Source of the DNA: Flavobacterium sp. HSC-32F16
Lineage (GTDB): Bacteria > Bacteroidota > Bacteroidia > Flavobacteriales > Flavobacteriaceae
Assembly (NCBI RefSeq): GCF_024171645.1
Contig: NZ_JALKAC010000001.1
Location: 248,001 to 312,000 of the forward strand
Direction of reading: 5' to 3'
Length of the DNA stretch: 64,000 nt
The notes below the pieces were generated by a model. That model did not search any database. It was not told the DNA's origin and saw only the letters and a program-made list of their open reading frames with translations. How positions within the stretch are numbered: position 1 is the stretch's first letter; every line of letters begins with the position of its first letter. Of this stretch, positions 43,176 through 52,020 are shown piece by piece. Made by a program: the position numbers and the translations under genes.

Positions 43176-44345
43176 CTATTTCCAAGGATCTAAAACTACT
43201 TTCACACAGCCGTCTTCACGTTTTTTGAAAATATCATAAGCATGTGCAATTTCCGACAATGGCAGTCTATGCGTGATAATATCATCGAGTTTTACTTTTC
43301 CCTGCACCACATATTCCAACAACTTATCAATATGTTTATGAGCCGGAGCTTGTCCTCCTTTTAAGACTATTCCTTTGTCAAAAAATTGCCCTAATGGAAA
43401 ATTGTCATAATTAACAGGATATACACCTAAAACTGCAACTATTCCACTTCTTCGTACAGCGCTCATACACGCTTCTAAAACTTTAATAGATCCCTTTTCA
43501 AAATTAATGGTGGCTTTGATTCTGTCCCCTAAATTTCGGTCTGGCTCAAAACCTACAGCATCAATGCACACATCGGCGCCACGTCCATGAGTTAAAGAAC
43601 GAATTTGTTCCACTACATCTTTCGGTCCGTCTTCCCACAAAATGGTAGTACAGCCCGTGCTAAGCTTTGCTTTGTCTAGTCTGTACTGCAGCGTGTCCAC
43701 TACAATAATTTGTGCCGCCCCTCGTAAAACAGCACTTTTAGCCGCCATAATTCCAACTGGGCCAGAACCAAAAATGGCTACCGTTTCGCCGCCTTTCACT
43801 TCTCCCCAATCCACTCCTGTATATCCTGTTGGAAAAATATCAGTTAGAAATAGAACCTGCTCATCACTAAGATCTTCAGGAACAATTCTTGGCCCATAAT
43901 TAGCATACGGAACTCTTACATATTGCGACTGGCCTCCATCATAACCTCCATACAAATCAGTATAGCCAAAAAGTGCACCGCCTTTTTCTGTCGCTATTCC
44001 TCCTTCTGGTCCATAATGCTCGGGATTACTGTGTTCACAATTTCCGGGAACATCATGATTGCAAAAAAAACAATTGCCGCAGGCAATCGGAAAAGGAACC
44101 ACTACTCTGTCTCCTCTTTTTAAATGGGTAACCTCAGATCCAACTTCTTCTACTATTCCCATAAATTCATGCCCTAAAACCATAGGTCTGGGCTGCGGAA
44201 ACCCTCCCGAATAAATGTGCAGATCAGATCCGCATATGGCTGTGGAAGTTACTTTCAATATAATATCATCTTTTGCTTTTAAAATCGGATCATCTACTGT
44301 ATCATATTTAATAAATCCCGGACCGTGTATAACTGCTGCTTTCAT
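43176..44345 (-). CDS. Zinc-dependent alcohol dehydrogenase (formaldehyde-dehydrogenase-like)
   Basis: 389 residues from MKAAVIHGPG (an ATG upstream at 44381 gives an implausible hydrophobic extension). Catalytic-zinc ligand C38 and H59-E60 (GHEFMG); structural-zinc Cys at 89, 92, 95, 103 (IACGNCFFCNHDVPGNC). NAD-binding motif VAIFGSGPVGIMAA. It is the medium-chain MDR type, with the extended N-terminal part and the EHYGPEGGIATEKGG insertion seen in formaldehyde/threonine-type members. A cytosolic detoxification role is likely. Confidence 0.9.
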   Translation of the reverse strand: MKAAVIHGPGFIKYDTVDDPILKAKDDIILKVTSTAICGSDLHIYSGGFPQPRPMVLGHEFMGIVEEVGSEVTHLKRGDRVVVPFPIACGNCFFCNHDVPGNCEHSNPEHYGPEGGIATEKGGALFGYTDLYGGYDGGQSQYVRVPYANYGPRIVPEDLSDEQVLFLTDIFPTGYTGVDWGEVKGGETVAIFGSGPVGIMAAKSAVLRGAAQIIVVDTLQYRLDKAKLSTGCTTILWEDGPKDVVEQIRSLTHGRGADVCIDAVGFEPDRNLGDRIKATINFEKGSIKVLEACMSAVRRSGIVAVLGVYPVNYDNFPLGQFFDKGIVLKGGQAPAHKHIDKLLEYVVQGKVKLDDIITHRLPLSEIAHAYDIFKKREDGCVKVVLDPWK

Positions 44346-44496
44346 AATTCTCTTATTTAAGATTAATAGAAAGCTAATCAACTATTAATAAAGCACTTAT
44401 TCTTACAGCATTATGACAAAGTATTATATAACATACACAATGGCAATGATATAAACTTAAAATCTTACCATGTAAATTCCATATATAAAAGGCTTT

Positions 44497-44504
44497 TAAA
44501 TTTG
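44497..44504 (+). promoter_or_regulatory. -7 box (TAAATTTG) for the FAD/Rieske gene
   Basis: TAAATTTG fits TAnnTTTG, 47 bases before the ATG at 44552. No clear -33 TTG. Confidence 0.4.
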
Positions 44505-44551
44505 GCTCAAACTTGGAAAAAACCTTTGTCAACTAACTAAATAAATAAATC

Positions 44552-46132
44552 ATGAATAAGATTTCAGATCAAATAAATAATGGAAGTATTTCATCGGGAG
44601 AAAATGTATCGTTTTGGATTGATTCTACTTCCCCGATTGCGTATAATACCCCTGATCAAAATTATGGAGCCGAAGTACTCGTTATTGGAGGCGGAATCGC
44701 TGGTCTTAGTACTGCATATAAATTATTAAAAGCAGGTAAAAAAGTAGTTGTCGTTGAAGACGGGTTTATTGGCAGCGGTGAAACGGGTCGTACTACAGCA
44801 CACCTGACCTGCGCCCTTGATGACCGTTATTATTATCTGGAAAGTACTTTTGGCAAAGAAGCTGCAAAATTGGCCGCCGAAAGCCACAGCAAGGCAATAG
44901 ATGAAATTGAAACAAATGTAAATGACCTAAATATAGACTGTTCCTTCAGAAGAGTCAACGGATATTTATTCCTGCATCCTAGTGACAAACCGGAGAATTT
45001 AGAAAAGGAATATGAGGCTACCAGAACCGCTGGAATCAATACCACATTTCTAAACGCCACACCAGCCATAACTGGCGGAGAAAAAACAAATTCTATTGTA
45101 TTTCATAATCAGGCCCAGTTTCATGTTTTACATTATTTGAAGGGTCTTGCCGATGCCATTACAAAGTTAGGAGGCATTATTTACACAGAAGCGCGTGCCG
45201 AAAATATAACCAAACATGGTGCAGAAGTAAATGGTTTTACCTTTTCGGCAGAACATATTGTGGTGGCTACCAACTCTCCTATTAATGATACGCTAACTAT
45301 GCATACTAAACAAGCTGCTTATAGAACTTATGTTATTGCGGGGAAAATACCTAAAGGCTTATTACCTTATTCTCTATGGTGGGATACTGGCGACGCTAAT
45401 TCGGAATGGGTTGCAGAACCGTATCATTATGTTCGATTAGAAAATTTTGACGATCAGTATGATCTGCTTATTTCGGGAGGCGAAGATCATAAAACAGGCC
45501 AGGAAGATCAGGAAAATATTTCGGCAGCTGAACGTTATGAAAGGCTCGAAAGCTGGACAAGAAGTTATTTTCCTATGCTTGAAGATATATCTTATCGATG
45601 GTCAGGCCAGATTATGGAACCTGTAGACGGTTTAGGTTTTATGGGGAAAAATCCCGGTGACAACAATATTTATATTATCACAGGCGATTCTGGAAACGGA
45701 ATGACACATGCCACTATTGGCGCTATGATTATCAGCGACCTTATATTAGGAAACAAAAATCAATGGGAGGATTTATACAGCCCTTCAAGAATTACGCTAA
45801 AATCTACGGGAGACTTTTTAAAAGAAGCCGGAAATATGGCCTCACAATACCTAGACTGGATCAAAGGTTCTGACTTAAAAAACACAGCTGATTTACCTGC
45901 TGGCGAAGGTGGTGTACTCTCTTCTGGACTTAAAAAAATTGCGGTTTATCGCGATTACGACGATACTTTAAAAGCCTTCTCTGCAGTATGTCCCCACTTA
46001 GGCTGTATTGTTCATTGGAACACTGACGAAAAATCTTTCGATTGTCCTTGCCACGGTTCAAGATTTTCTACAGACGGCACCGTGATCAATGGTCCGGCAC
46101 AAACTGATCTTAATCCAATACAAATTAAATAA
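44552..46132 (+). CDS. FAD-dependent oxidoreductase with C-terminal Rieske domain
   Basis: 526 residues. N-terminal dinucleotide-binding motif VLVIGGGIAGLSTAYKLLKA with GEVD-like end VVVVEDGFIGSGETGRTT; DAO-type core to about residue 410; C-terminal Rieske domain with CPHLGC and CPCHGS (two Cys and two His ligands for [2Fe-2S]). This DAO-Rieske fusion is found in several bacterial families; the electron acceptor and substrate are unknown. Followed after 11 bases by a small membrane protein. No signal peptide. Confidence 0.85.
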   Translation: MNKISDQINNGSISSGENVSFWIDSTSPIAYNTPDQNYGAEVLVIGGGIAGLSTAYKLLKAGKKVVVVEDGFIGSGETGRTTAHLTCALDDRYYYLESTFGKEAAKLAAESHSKAIDEIETNVNDLNIDCSFRRVNGYLFLHPSDKPENLEKEYEATRTAGINTTFLNATPAITGGEKTNSIVFHNQAQFHVLHYLKGLADAITKLGGIIYTEARAENITKHGAEVNGFTFSAEHIVVATNSPINDTLTMHTKQAAYRTYVIAGKIPKGLLPYSLWWDTGDANSEWVAEPYHYVRLENFDDQYDLLISGGEDHKTGQEDQENISAAERYERLESWTRSYFPMLEDISYRWSGQIMEPVDGLGFMGKNPGDNNIYIITGDSGNGMTHATIGAMIISDLILGNKNQWEDLYSPSRITLKSTGDFLKEAGNMASQYLDWIKGSDLKNTADLPAGEGGVLSSGLKKIAVYRDYDDTLKAFSAVCPHLGCIVHWNTDEKSFDCPCHGSRFSTDGTVINGPAQTDLNPIQIK

Positions 46133-46143
46133 AAATTTTATCT

Positions 46144-46587
46144 ATGGACTTTTACACATTGATTCAAATTTTAGTCTCGTCAATTGCTGCTACTTCTGCC
46201 ATGACTTTGTTTAGTTATGCAGTATCGGCAACTGCCAGAGAACTCTACAAAGAACCTGTACTATTGAGTTATATTTTAAGCCATCTTCATTTAGAAGTAT
46301 CACCTAATGTAAAAAATATACTGGCGTGGATTTTACATTATACAATTGGTTTTTGTTTTGTAATTGCTTACCATTTTTTATGGATTTATAAAGTTCTCGA
46401 GCTAACATGGCCAAGTGGTATTCTTTTAGGAGCAATTAGTGGTATTATTGGCATAATTACGTGGTTCGTTTTATTTAAAATGGTACATCAAAAACCTAAC
46501 ATTGACTATAAGGGGTACTATTTACAGCTTTTTGCAGCACATATTATTTTTGGTTTTATTGCTTATGCAGTTTATATTCTTTTTTAA
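46144..46587 (+). CDS. Four-helix membrane protein (unknown)
   Basis: 147 residues with four hydrophobic helices (about 4-30, 58-82, 85-110, 122-145). Not recognised by name. It follows the FAD/Rieske gene by 11 bases, so it is co-transcribed and might anchor it or handle electrons at the membrane (inference). Confidence 0.6.
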   Translation: MDFYTLIQILVSSIAATSAMTLFSYAVSATARELYKEPVLLSYILSHLHLEVSPNVKNILAWILHYTIGFCFVIAYHFLWIYKVLELTWPSGILLGAISGIIGIITWFVLFKMVHQKPNIDYKGYYLQLFAAHIIFGFIAYAVYILF

Positions 46588-46938
46588 TAATAAAACTTAA
46601 CAGCAATTAAAATCTCTACTCAATCCAATTTTTGAAGCAAAAACAAAGTTCAATATTCTGGATTGCTACAAACTTCGCATGCAAAATATTCTACAATAAA
46701 TATGTTGTTTCCCTTACTCTGCTAATTCCTGAGAGTATATAAAACATCCCCCTGTTAATACAGAAATAACCTTACTAATCTTGAAGTTAAAATTCAAAAA
46801 AAACCTGCCTTTAATTGTGTAACAAAGCAGGAGAATTCTGTAAAAAACACATGCTTTACAAGTCTACATTTGAATCCGTTAAATTTACAACAAAAGATCA
46901 TTTAACAAATAGTAATCACATTTAAAATAATTATCGAC
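46588..46938. other. 351-base gap without a recognised feature
   Basis: AT-rich sequence; a weak imperfect hairpin (cctgcctttaat with aacaaagcagg, 46804-46831) is the only structure. No TAnnTTTG box was found upstream of the glycosyltransferase. Confidence 0.4.
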
Positions 46939-48084
46939 ATGCAGACAAATGTACACACCCCAAAAAATAAAGTAACAGAATCTAATTTTTCTACAAGCAG
47001 CAATGAACCGCCTCAAAATTACGATATGGTTGTTTTTTGCCATTTAAGATGGCAGTTTGTTTACCAGCGTCCGCAGCATTTAATCAGCAGAATGTCTAAA
47101 AACATGAAAGTGCTGTTAATAGAAGAGCCAATTGCCTTTGATGCTCATCAGGAAAACACAGCCAATCTTATTATTATCAATGACAACTTGCATATTTTGC
47201 AGCCTCGTGTTCATAGTATTGAAGCCATTGCGAGCGTATTACCTCAGTACATTAAAAATAAAAACGTTTCAACTGGATGGTTCTACTCAGCATCGTTTAG
47301 TCCTTTAATAGAAACCTTTGAATTTGAAACAATCATATACGATTGTATGGATGAATTAACATTGTTTAAAGGAGCTCCTGAACATTTGATTCATCAGGAA
47401 AAATATTTAATGGCCAATGCAGATATTGTTTTTACTGGCGGAAAATCATTATATGAGTCAAAAAAGCAAAACCATTCTAATGTCTACTGTTTTCCAAGTT
47501 CTGTTGATGAAACGCATTTTGCACAGGCACTAAACGGAATTGAAATTCCCGCAGATATTGCCAATTTACAATCTCCAATTGTGGGTTACTTTGGCGTAAT
47601 CGACGAGCGTATCGATTTAAAATTACTGCATGAAACTGCCTTAAAACTGCCAAAAGTTTCCTTTGTAATGATTGGCCCATTGGCAAAAATTGACGAAGCT
47701 GATCTTCCAAGAGAAGAAAACATTTATTATTTGGGAATGCGATCTTATAATGAACTCCCGAATTATATTAAAGGTTTTGATATTGCAATGATGCCCTTTG
47801 CAATAAACGATGCGACCAAATATATAAGTCCGACAAAAACTCTGGAATATATGGCAGCCGGAAAACCGATTATCTCCACTAAAATAACAGATGTAGTAAG
47901 AGATTACAGCAATTGCGTAAGTCTTATCGAAACCGCTGATGATTTTTGCGATGCCATTACCTTACTCTTTGATAAGAGAGCAAGCGCATTGATTGCGTTG
48001 AAATATACCGAGATATTAAAAAATACATCTTGGGATAGTACTGCTGCAAGAATGCAGGAAATTATTAAAGAATTTTCAAAATGA
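46939..48084 (+). CDS. Glycosyltransferase (GT1/GT4-like) of the galactan-type cluster
   Basis: 381 residues. N-terminal MVVFCHLRWQFVYQRPQHLI is a common start of this family of UDP- or nucleotide-sugar-dependent transferases; C-terminal YISPTKTLEYMAAGKPIIST is the GT-B C-terminal donor site. It overlaps the glf gene by four bases. Together with Glf, a galactofuranosyltransferase-like role is plausible but inferred. Confidence 0.8.
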   Translation: MQTNVHTPKNKVTESNFSTSSNEPPQNYDMVVFCHLRWQFVYQRPQHLISRMSKNMKVLLIEEPIAFDAHQENTANLIIINDNLHILQPRVHSIEAIASVLPQYIKNKNVSTGWFYSASFSPLIETFEFETIIYDCMDELTLFKGAPEHLIHQEKYLMANADIVFTGGKSLYESKKQNHSNVYCFPSSVDETHFAQALNGIEIPADIANLQSPIVGYFGVIDERIDLKLLHETALKLPKVSFVMIGPLAKIDEADLPREENIYYLGMRSYNELPNYIKGFDIAMMPFAINDATKYISPTKTLEYMAAGKPIISTKITDVVRDYSNCVSLIETADDFCDAITLLFDKRASALIALKYTEILKNTSWDSTAARMQEIIKEFSK

Positions 48085-49220
48085 AACAAGTAGATATTTT
48101 AATAATCGGTGCTGGAATTTCTGGATCGGTATTAGCAGAAAGATATGCCTCTATAGGAAAAAAAGTCCTTATTATCGAAAAACGAAATCATATTGCAGGA
48201 AACTGTTATGATTATGTGGATGACAACAATATTCTGGTTTCAAAATATGGAGCACATTTGTTTCATACCAATGATGAAAGTGTCTGGAAATATGTAAATC
48301 AGTTTTCCGACTGGTATCCTTGGGAACATAAAGTTATCGCGAGAGTTGATGATAAAACGGTTCCCATTCCGGTCAATATTACAACGGTTAACAGGCTATT
48401 TGGCGCCAATATCAACTCTGAGCAGCAAATGATAAGCTGGCTCGAAGAAAACCGTACACCAATAGAAAAACCTGCAAACGGCGAAGAAGCAGTATTAAAC
48501 CGTGTTGGTTCTGTGTTGTATGAGAAAATGTTCAAGCATTACACCAAAAAACAATGGGATAAATATCCTGCTGAATTAGATGCATCTGTTTTAGATCGTA
48601 TTCCGGTTCGATATAATTATGACGACCGTTATTTTTCGGATACTTATCAGGCATTGCCACAAGGCGGTTATACACAATTATTTGAAAATATTGTAAAGCA
48701 CCCCAATATCGAAATTTTACTCGATACGGATTACTTCGATGTAAAAGAACAGTATACGGGATATGAAAAATTATTCTATACAGGCCCCGTAGATCGCTTT
48801 TTTGATTTTAAGCATAGTCTGACGGAAAAGCTTGAATACCGTTCAATCAATTTTGTGAGTGAAACTATTGATGCTGCATTTTTTCAGGAGAATTCAGTCG
48901 TCAATTATCCTGGAACTGAAGTAGATTTTACCCGAATTATCGAGTACAAGCATTTTGGAAATCAAAAGTCAGAAAAAACAACGGTAGTCAGAGAATATAC
49001 AGTAGATGAAGGTGAACCTTATTATCCTGTTCCAAATCCGAGAAATGCTGAAATTTACAACAAATACAAGGATGAAGCCGAAAAACTTCTTGATGTGCAT
49101 TTTGTGGGCCGACTGGCGAATTATAAATATTTCAATATGGATCAGGCATTTAAAAATGCCCTTGACCTTTTTGATTCTCTGGAGAAAAAAGACAAAATCA
49201 CTTATAAGACAGCAGGCTGA
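48081..49220 (+). CDS. glf: UDP-galactopyranose mutase
   Basis: 379 residues. FAD motif ILIIGAGISGSVLAERYASI, then KVLIIEKRNHIAGNCYDY (UGM/GLF family), substrate-binding KYGAHLFHTND, and the conserved RIPVRYNYDDRYFSD. Normal length. Converts UDP-Galp to UDP-Galf. Starts within the stop of the transferase gene (ATGA) and ends overlapping the next gene by one base, so four genes are translationally linked. Confidence 0.93.
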   Translation: MKQVDILIIGAGISGSVLAERYASIGKKVLIIEKRNHIAGNCYDYVDDNNILVSKYGAHLFHTNDESVWKYVNQFSDWYPWEHKVIARVDDKTVPIPVNITTVNRLFGANINSEQQMISWLEENRTPIEKPANGEEAVLNRVGSVLYEKMFKHYTKKQWDKYPAELDASVLDRIPVRYNYDDRYFSDTYQALPQGGYTQLFENIVKHPNIEILLDTDYFDVKEQYTGYEKLFYTGPVDRFFDFKHSLTEKLEYRSINFVSETIDAAFFQENSVVNYPGTEVDFTRIIEYKHFGNQKSEKTTVVREYTVDEGEPYYPVPNPRNAEIYNKYKDEAEKLLDVHFVGRLANYKYFNMDQAFKNALDLFDSLEKKDKITYKTAG

Positions 49221-50368
49221 TGAAAATATTCAATACTTTTTTTATGGGCGGTTATGAATGTGCTGATCATATAAACAGATCGGGACATCGCATTAATCTT
49301 TTGAAAGAAACACAGCATGATCTCAGAGTTGCTGAAGATTATGACATGCTTTCTTCAATTGGTATTAAAACGGTAAGAGAGGGAATATGCTGGAGCGAAG
49401 TTGAGACATCGCCTGGTTTCTTTGACTTTTCAGAAGTTTATAACCGCATGCAAACCGCAGAAGAATATGGTATTCAACAGATATGGGATTTGATTCATTT
49501 TGGCTATCCCGATGGAATTTATCCCACACATCCCAATTTCTGCGAACGTTTTGCTGCTTTGTGTCATGCTTTTGCAGTGTTTTATTCTGAAAATTCTACG
49601 CAGGAATTGTATGTCGTGCCCATAAATGAAATCAGTTTTCTCTCCTGGCATTCCGGTGATGTAAGAGGAACTGTGCCCTTTGCGGTAAACAGCGGATGGG
49701 ATATTAAATATCATCTCTGCAAGGCAGCAATTATAGGTATAAAAGCTTTAAAGGAAGCAGATCCTGACTGTGTCATCATTTTGGTCGAACCCTTAATAAA
49801 AATTCATGGGAATCTTCAGGAAAATGCAGAACAAATGCATGAGCTAAATGAGCATCAGTTTCAGGCAATGGATATTATCGCCGGCAGAATGTGTCCTGAA
49901 CTGGGTGGTTCTGAAGAATTCCTGGATATTTTAGGTTTTAATTATTATTGGAATTGTCAATGGAACATAGATGATACTCCGTTGGACTGGCCGGAAACAT
50001 TAAAACGAAGAACACCGCTTGCCGATCTGCTGCAGATGGCTTACAAAAGATATGAAAAGCCGATTTTTATTTCCGAAACAGGACATTTTGGTTCTGGAAG
50101 AGTAGAATGGATTGAAGAAATTACGCAGGAATGCCTCATAGCAAAAAAACGTGGTGTAGACCTTAATGGTATCTGTATTTATCCAATTACCGACAGGCCA
50201 GATTGGGATGACCTTTCAAGCTTCAGCAATTGCGGGATTTGGGATCTTGATTTTGATGGAAACAGGCTACCAAATATCCCCTATATAAATGCAGTAGAAA
50301 AAGCCCATGCACAGTTTACAAATACGAACAAAATCATGGATTTTGTACTTAACTTTTTTAAAAACTAA
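49220..50368 (+). CDS. Glycoside-hydrolase-like TIM-barrel protein (GH1-like)
   Basis: 382 residues. A TIM-barrel series of strands and helices with an acid/base Asn-Glu in VPINEISF and a candidate nucleophile Glu in IFISETGHFG, the GH1-like pair. Also RVAEDYDMLSSIGIKTVREG and FGYPDGIYP. It is shorter than a typical beta-glucosidase and has no signal peptide. Overlaps glf by one base (TGATG). It may act on the polymer made by the cluster (inference). Such genes are sometimes annotated as beta-glucosidase-like. Confidence 0.7.
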   Translation: MKIFNTFFMGGYECADHINRSGHRINLLKETQHDLRVAEDYDMLSSIGIKTVREGICWSEVETSPGFFDFSEVYNRMQTAEEYGIQQIWDLIHFGYPDGIYPTHPNFCERFAALCHAFAVFYSENSTQELYVVPINEISFLSWHSGDVRGTVPFAVNSGWDIKYHLCKAAIIGIKALKEADPDCVIILVEPLIKIHGNLQENAEQMHELNEHQFQAMDIIAGRMCPELGGSEEFLDILGFNYYWNCQWNIDDTPLDWPETLKRRTPLADLLQMAYKRYEKPIFISETGHFGSGRVEWIEEITQECLIAKKRGVDLNGICIYPITDRPDWDDLSSFSNCGIWDLDFDGNRLPNIPYINAVEKAHAQFTNTNKIMDFVLNFFKN

Positions 50369-50379
50369 AATTTATTACA

Positions 50380-50826
50380 ATGGAACTTACCAAGACAAAA
50401 ACTGGAATTACATTTAGCGCTTTTGATTTGCTTCATGCCGGACATGTAAGAATGCTGGAGGAAGCTAAACTGCATTGTGATTATCTAATTGTAGGTTTAC
50501 AAACAGACCCGACAATAGATAGACCAGAAAAAAATAAACCTACGCAATCTGTTGTAGAAAGATATATTCAGCTTAAAGCCTGCAAATTTGTAGATGAGAT
50601 TATTCCTTACACTACGGAGCAGGATCTTGAAGATATTCTTCAGGCGCTGTCAATCGATGTTCGAATTCTAGGAGATGAATATAAAGAGGTCGATTTTACC
50701 GGAAGAGAATATTGTGAAAGAATGAATATCGAACTGGTTTACAATAAACGGAATCACCGTTTTTCAAGCAGCGGGCTTCGTAAAGAAGTATATCAATGTG
50801 AAAGCTTAAAGATTGTAAATGGTTAA
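50380..50826 (+). CDS. Cytidylyltransferase, TagD-like
   Basis: 148 residues, HxGH nucleotidyltransferase: GITFSAFDLLHAGHVRMLEE carries HAGH (about 22-25), with RFSSSGLRKEVYQ at the C-terminus (RxxSSxxLR). This is the signature of glycerol-3-phosphate or related cytidylyltransferases that supply CDP-glycerol-like donors. It is 11 bases after the glycosidase-like gene. The precise alditol phosphate is unknown. Confidence 0.8.
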   Translation: MELTKTKTGITFSAFDLLHAGHVRMLEEAKLHCDYLIVGLQTDPTIDRPEKNKPTQSVVERYIQLKACKFVDEIIPYTTEQDLEDILQALSIDVRILGDEYKEVDFTGREYCERMNIELVYNKRNHRFSSSGLRKEVYQCESLKIVNG

Positions 50827-50883
50827 CTTTTATTCATTTAACCACTTATAAAGTTTATTCATCAACCTCTAAAAACTACAGTT

Positions 50884-51359
50884 ATGCCTTCAGAATTTGT
50901 AACAAAATGCAGTAAAGTTTTAGCAGCAAAGGAATGGAATATTGCCTTTGCCGAAAGTGCCACTGCGGGAAGAATGAGCGCAGAATTTTCGATGACTAAA
51001 GAATCCGGAAAAATTTTGCGCGGCGGCATAGCCTGTTATGAAGTTTTTGTAAAAGAACAAATTCTTAATGTTCCGCATGCAATGATTGAAAAATATACAC
51101 CTGAGTCAGCAGAAGTCACAAAAAAACTTGCCGAGCAAATGACAAAATTGTTTAATGCAAAAGTTACGGTAGCAGTTACCGGACTTACTACGGAAGTGAA
51201 ACCCCTGAAAAACCTGTAGGAACATTTTTTTTCAGTATCATAACTCCTTCTGAAAATATAAATAAGCGCAAAGTATTTAAAGGAGATTCGGAGCAGATAA
51301 TCATTCAGGCCATTGATGAAACTGCCAAACTTATTATTGAGAGTATTGCGAGCTTGTAG
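50884..51359 (+). pseudogene. CinA C-terminal (nicotinamide-nucleotide amidase) gene with a frameshift
   Basis: From 50884 the frame reads MPSEFVTKCSKVLAAKEWNI, with FAESATAGRMSAEFS and VTVAVTGLTTEVKPLKNL, then stops at 51219. From about 51190 another frame carries the usual continuation (GSETPEKPVGTFFFSIITP, then EQIIIQAIDETAKLIIESIA) to TAG at 51359. The family normally reads GLTTPGGSETPEKPVG, so bases are missing near 51190. C-terminal CinA domain without the N-terminal half; probably NMN deamidase in origin. Confidence 0.8.
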
Positions 51360-52020
51360 TAAAACCAATTTAGACTTTCTATAATGCACATTTAATAGTT
51401 TCTGTAATAACAAGACTATTATATCTGCAGTAATGCACAAGTTCTAACTGGCTGCGCTAGGAATATCCTTTTACAGCCTGCTCATCGTTACTAACTCGTA
51501 TGCACAGATAAACCACAGGCATAAGTAGATAGATTTTACGAGGAAGTCATTATTATTTAAAACGTAGAATTTAGAAAATCATTAGACACACAACAAACTC
51601 AATACGAACCACATATACACTTAAAAGTTTATCAATAAATTGTATTTTTGAAAATCAACAACATACCAGATAGTAATAAGGACGTGATACCTTTAACATA
51701 AAAAAAACTAAGGCGATCCTTAAACAAATCATAGACTCCAATTATGGAATTTTAACTGCAAAATTTAAGGAAGACTTATTTAACCAAATAAATTATCATT
51801 TTGCTGAAAAAAGTTTCGGAAATCAAATGGATTAATTTTAAAATCCCAGACAGTAATTCATAGAGTCAAAGAAAGACAATCCCGCCTTAACTTAAAACAC
51901 TCTTTTCAAATCCTCGATAATAATATTTCATAATTATTTGAATTTCCTGCCCGCTTTATGTTGCTCGACTGAAGGAAAAAATTAATTTATTCCCTAGGCA
52001 ATACAGTTGTTGTCATAATT
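51360..52020. other. 661-base gap with a coding relic
   Basis: At 51682-51835 (plus) an open frame without a start reads RDTFNIKKTKAILKQIIDSN, YGILTAKFKEDLFNQINYHF and AEKSFGNQMD, then stops. It is protein-like, but its family is not recognised. The rest has no recognisable feature. Confidence 0.35.
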
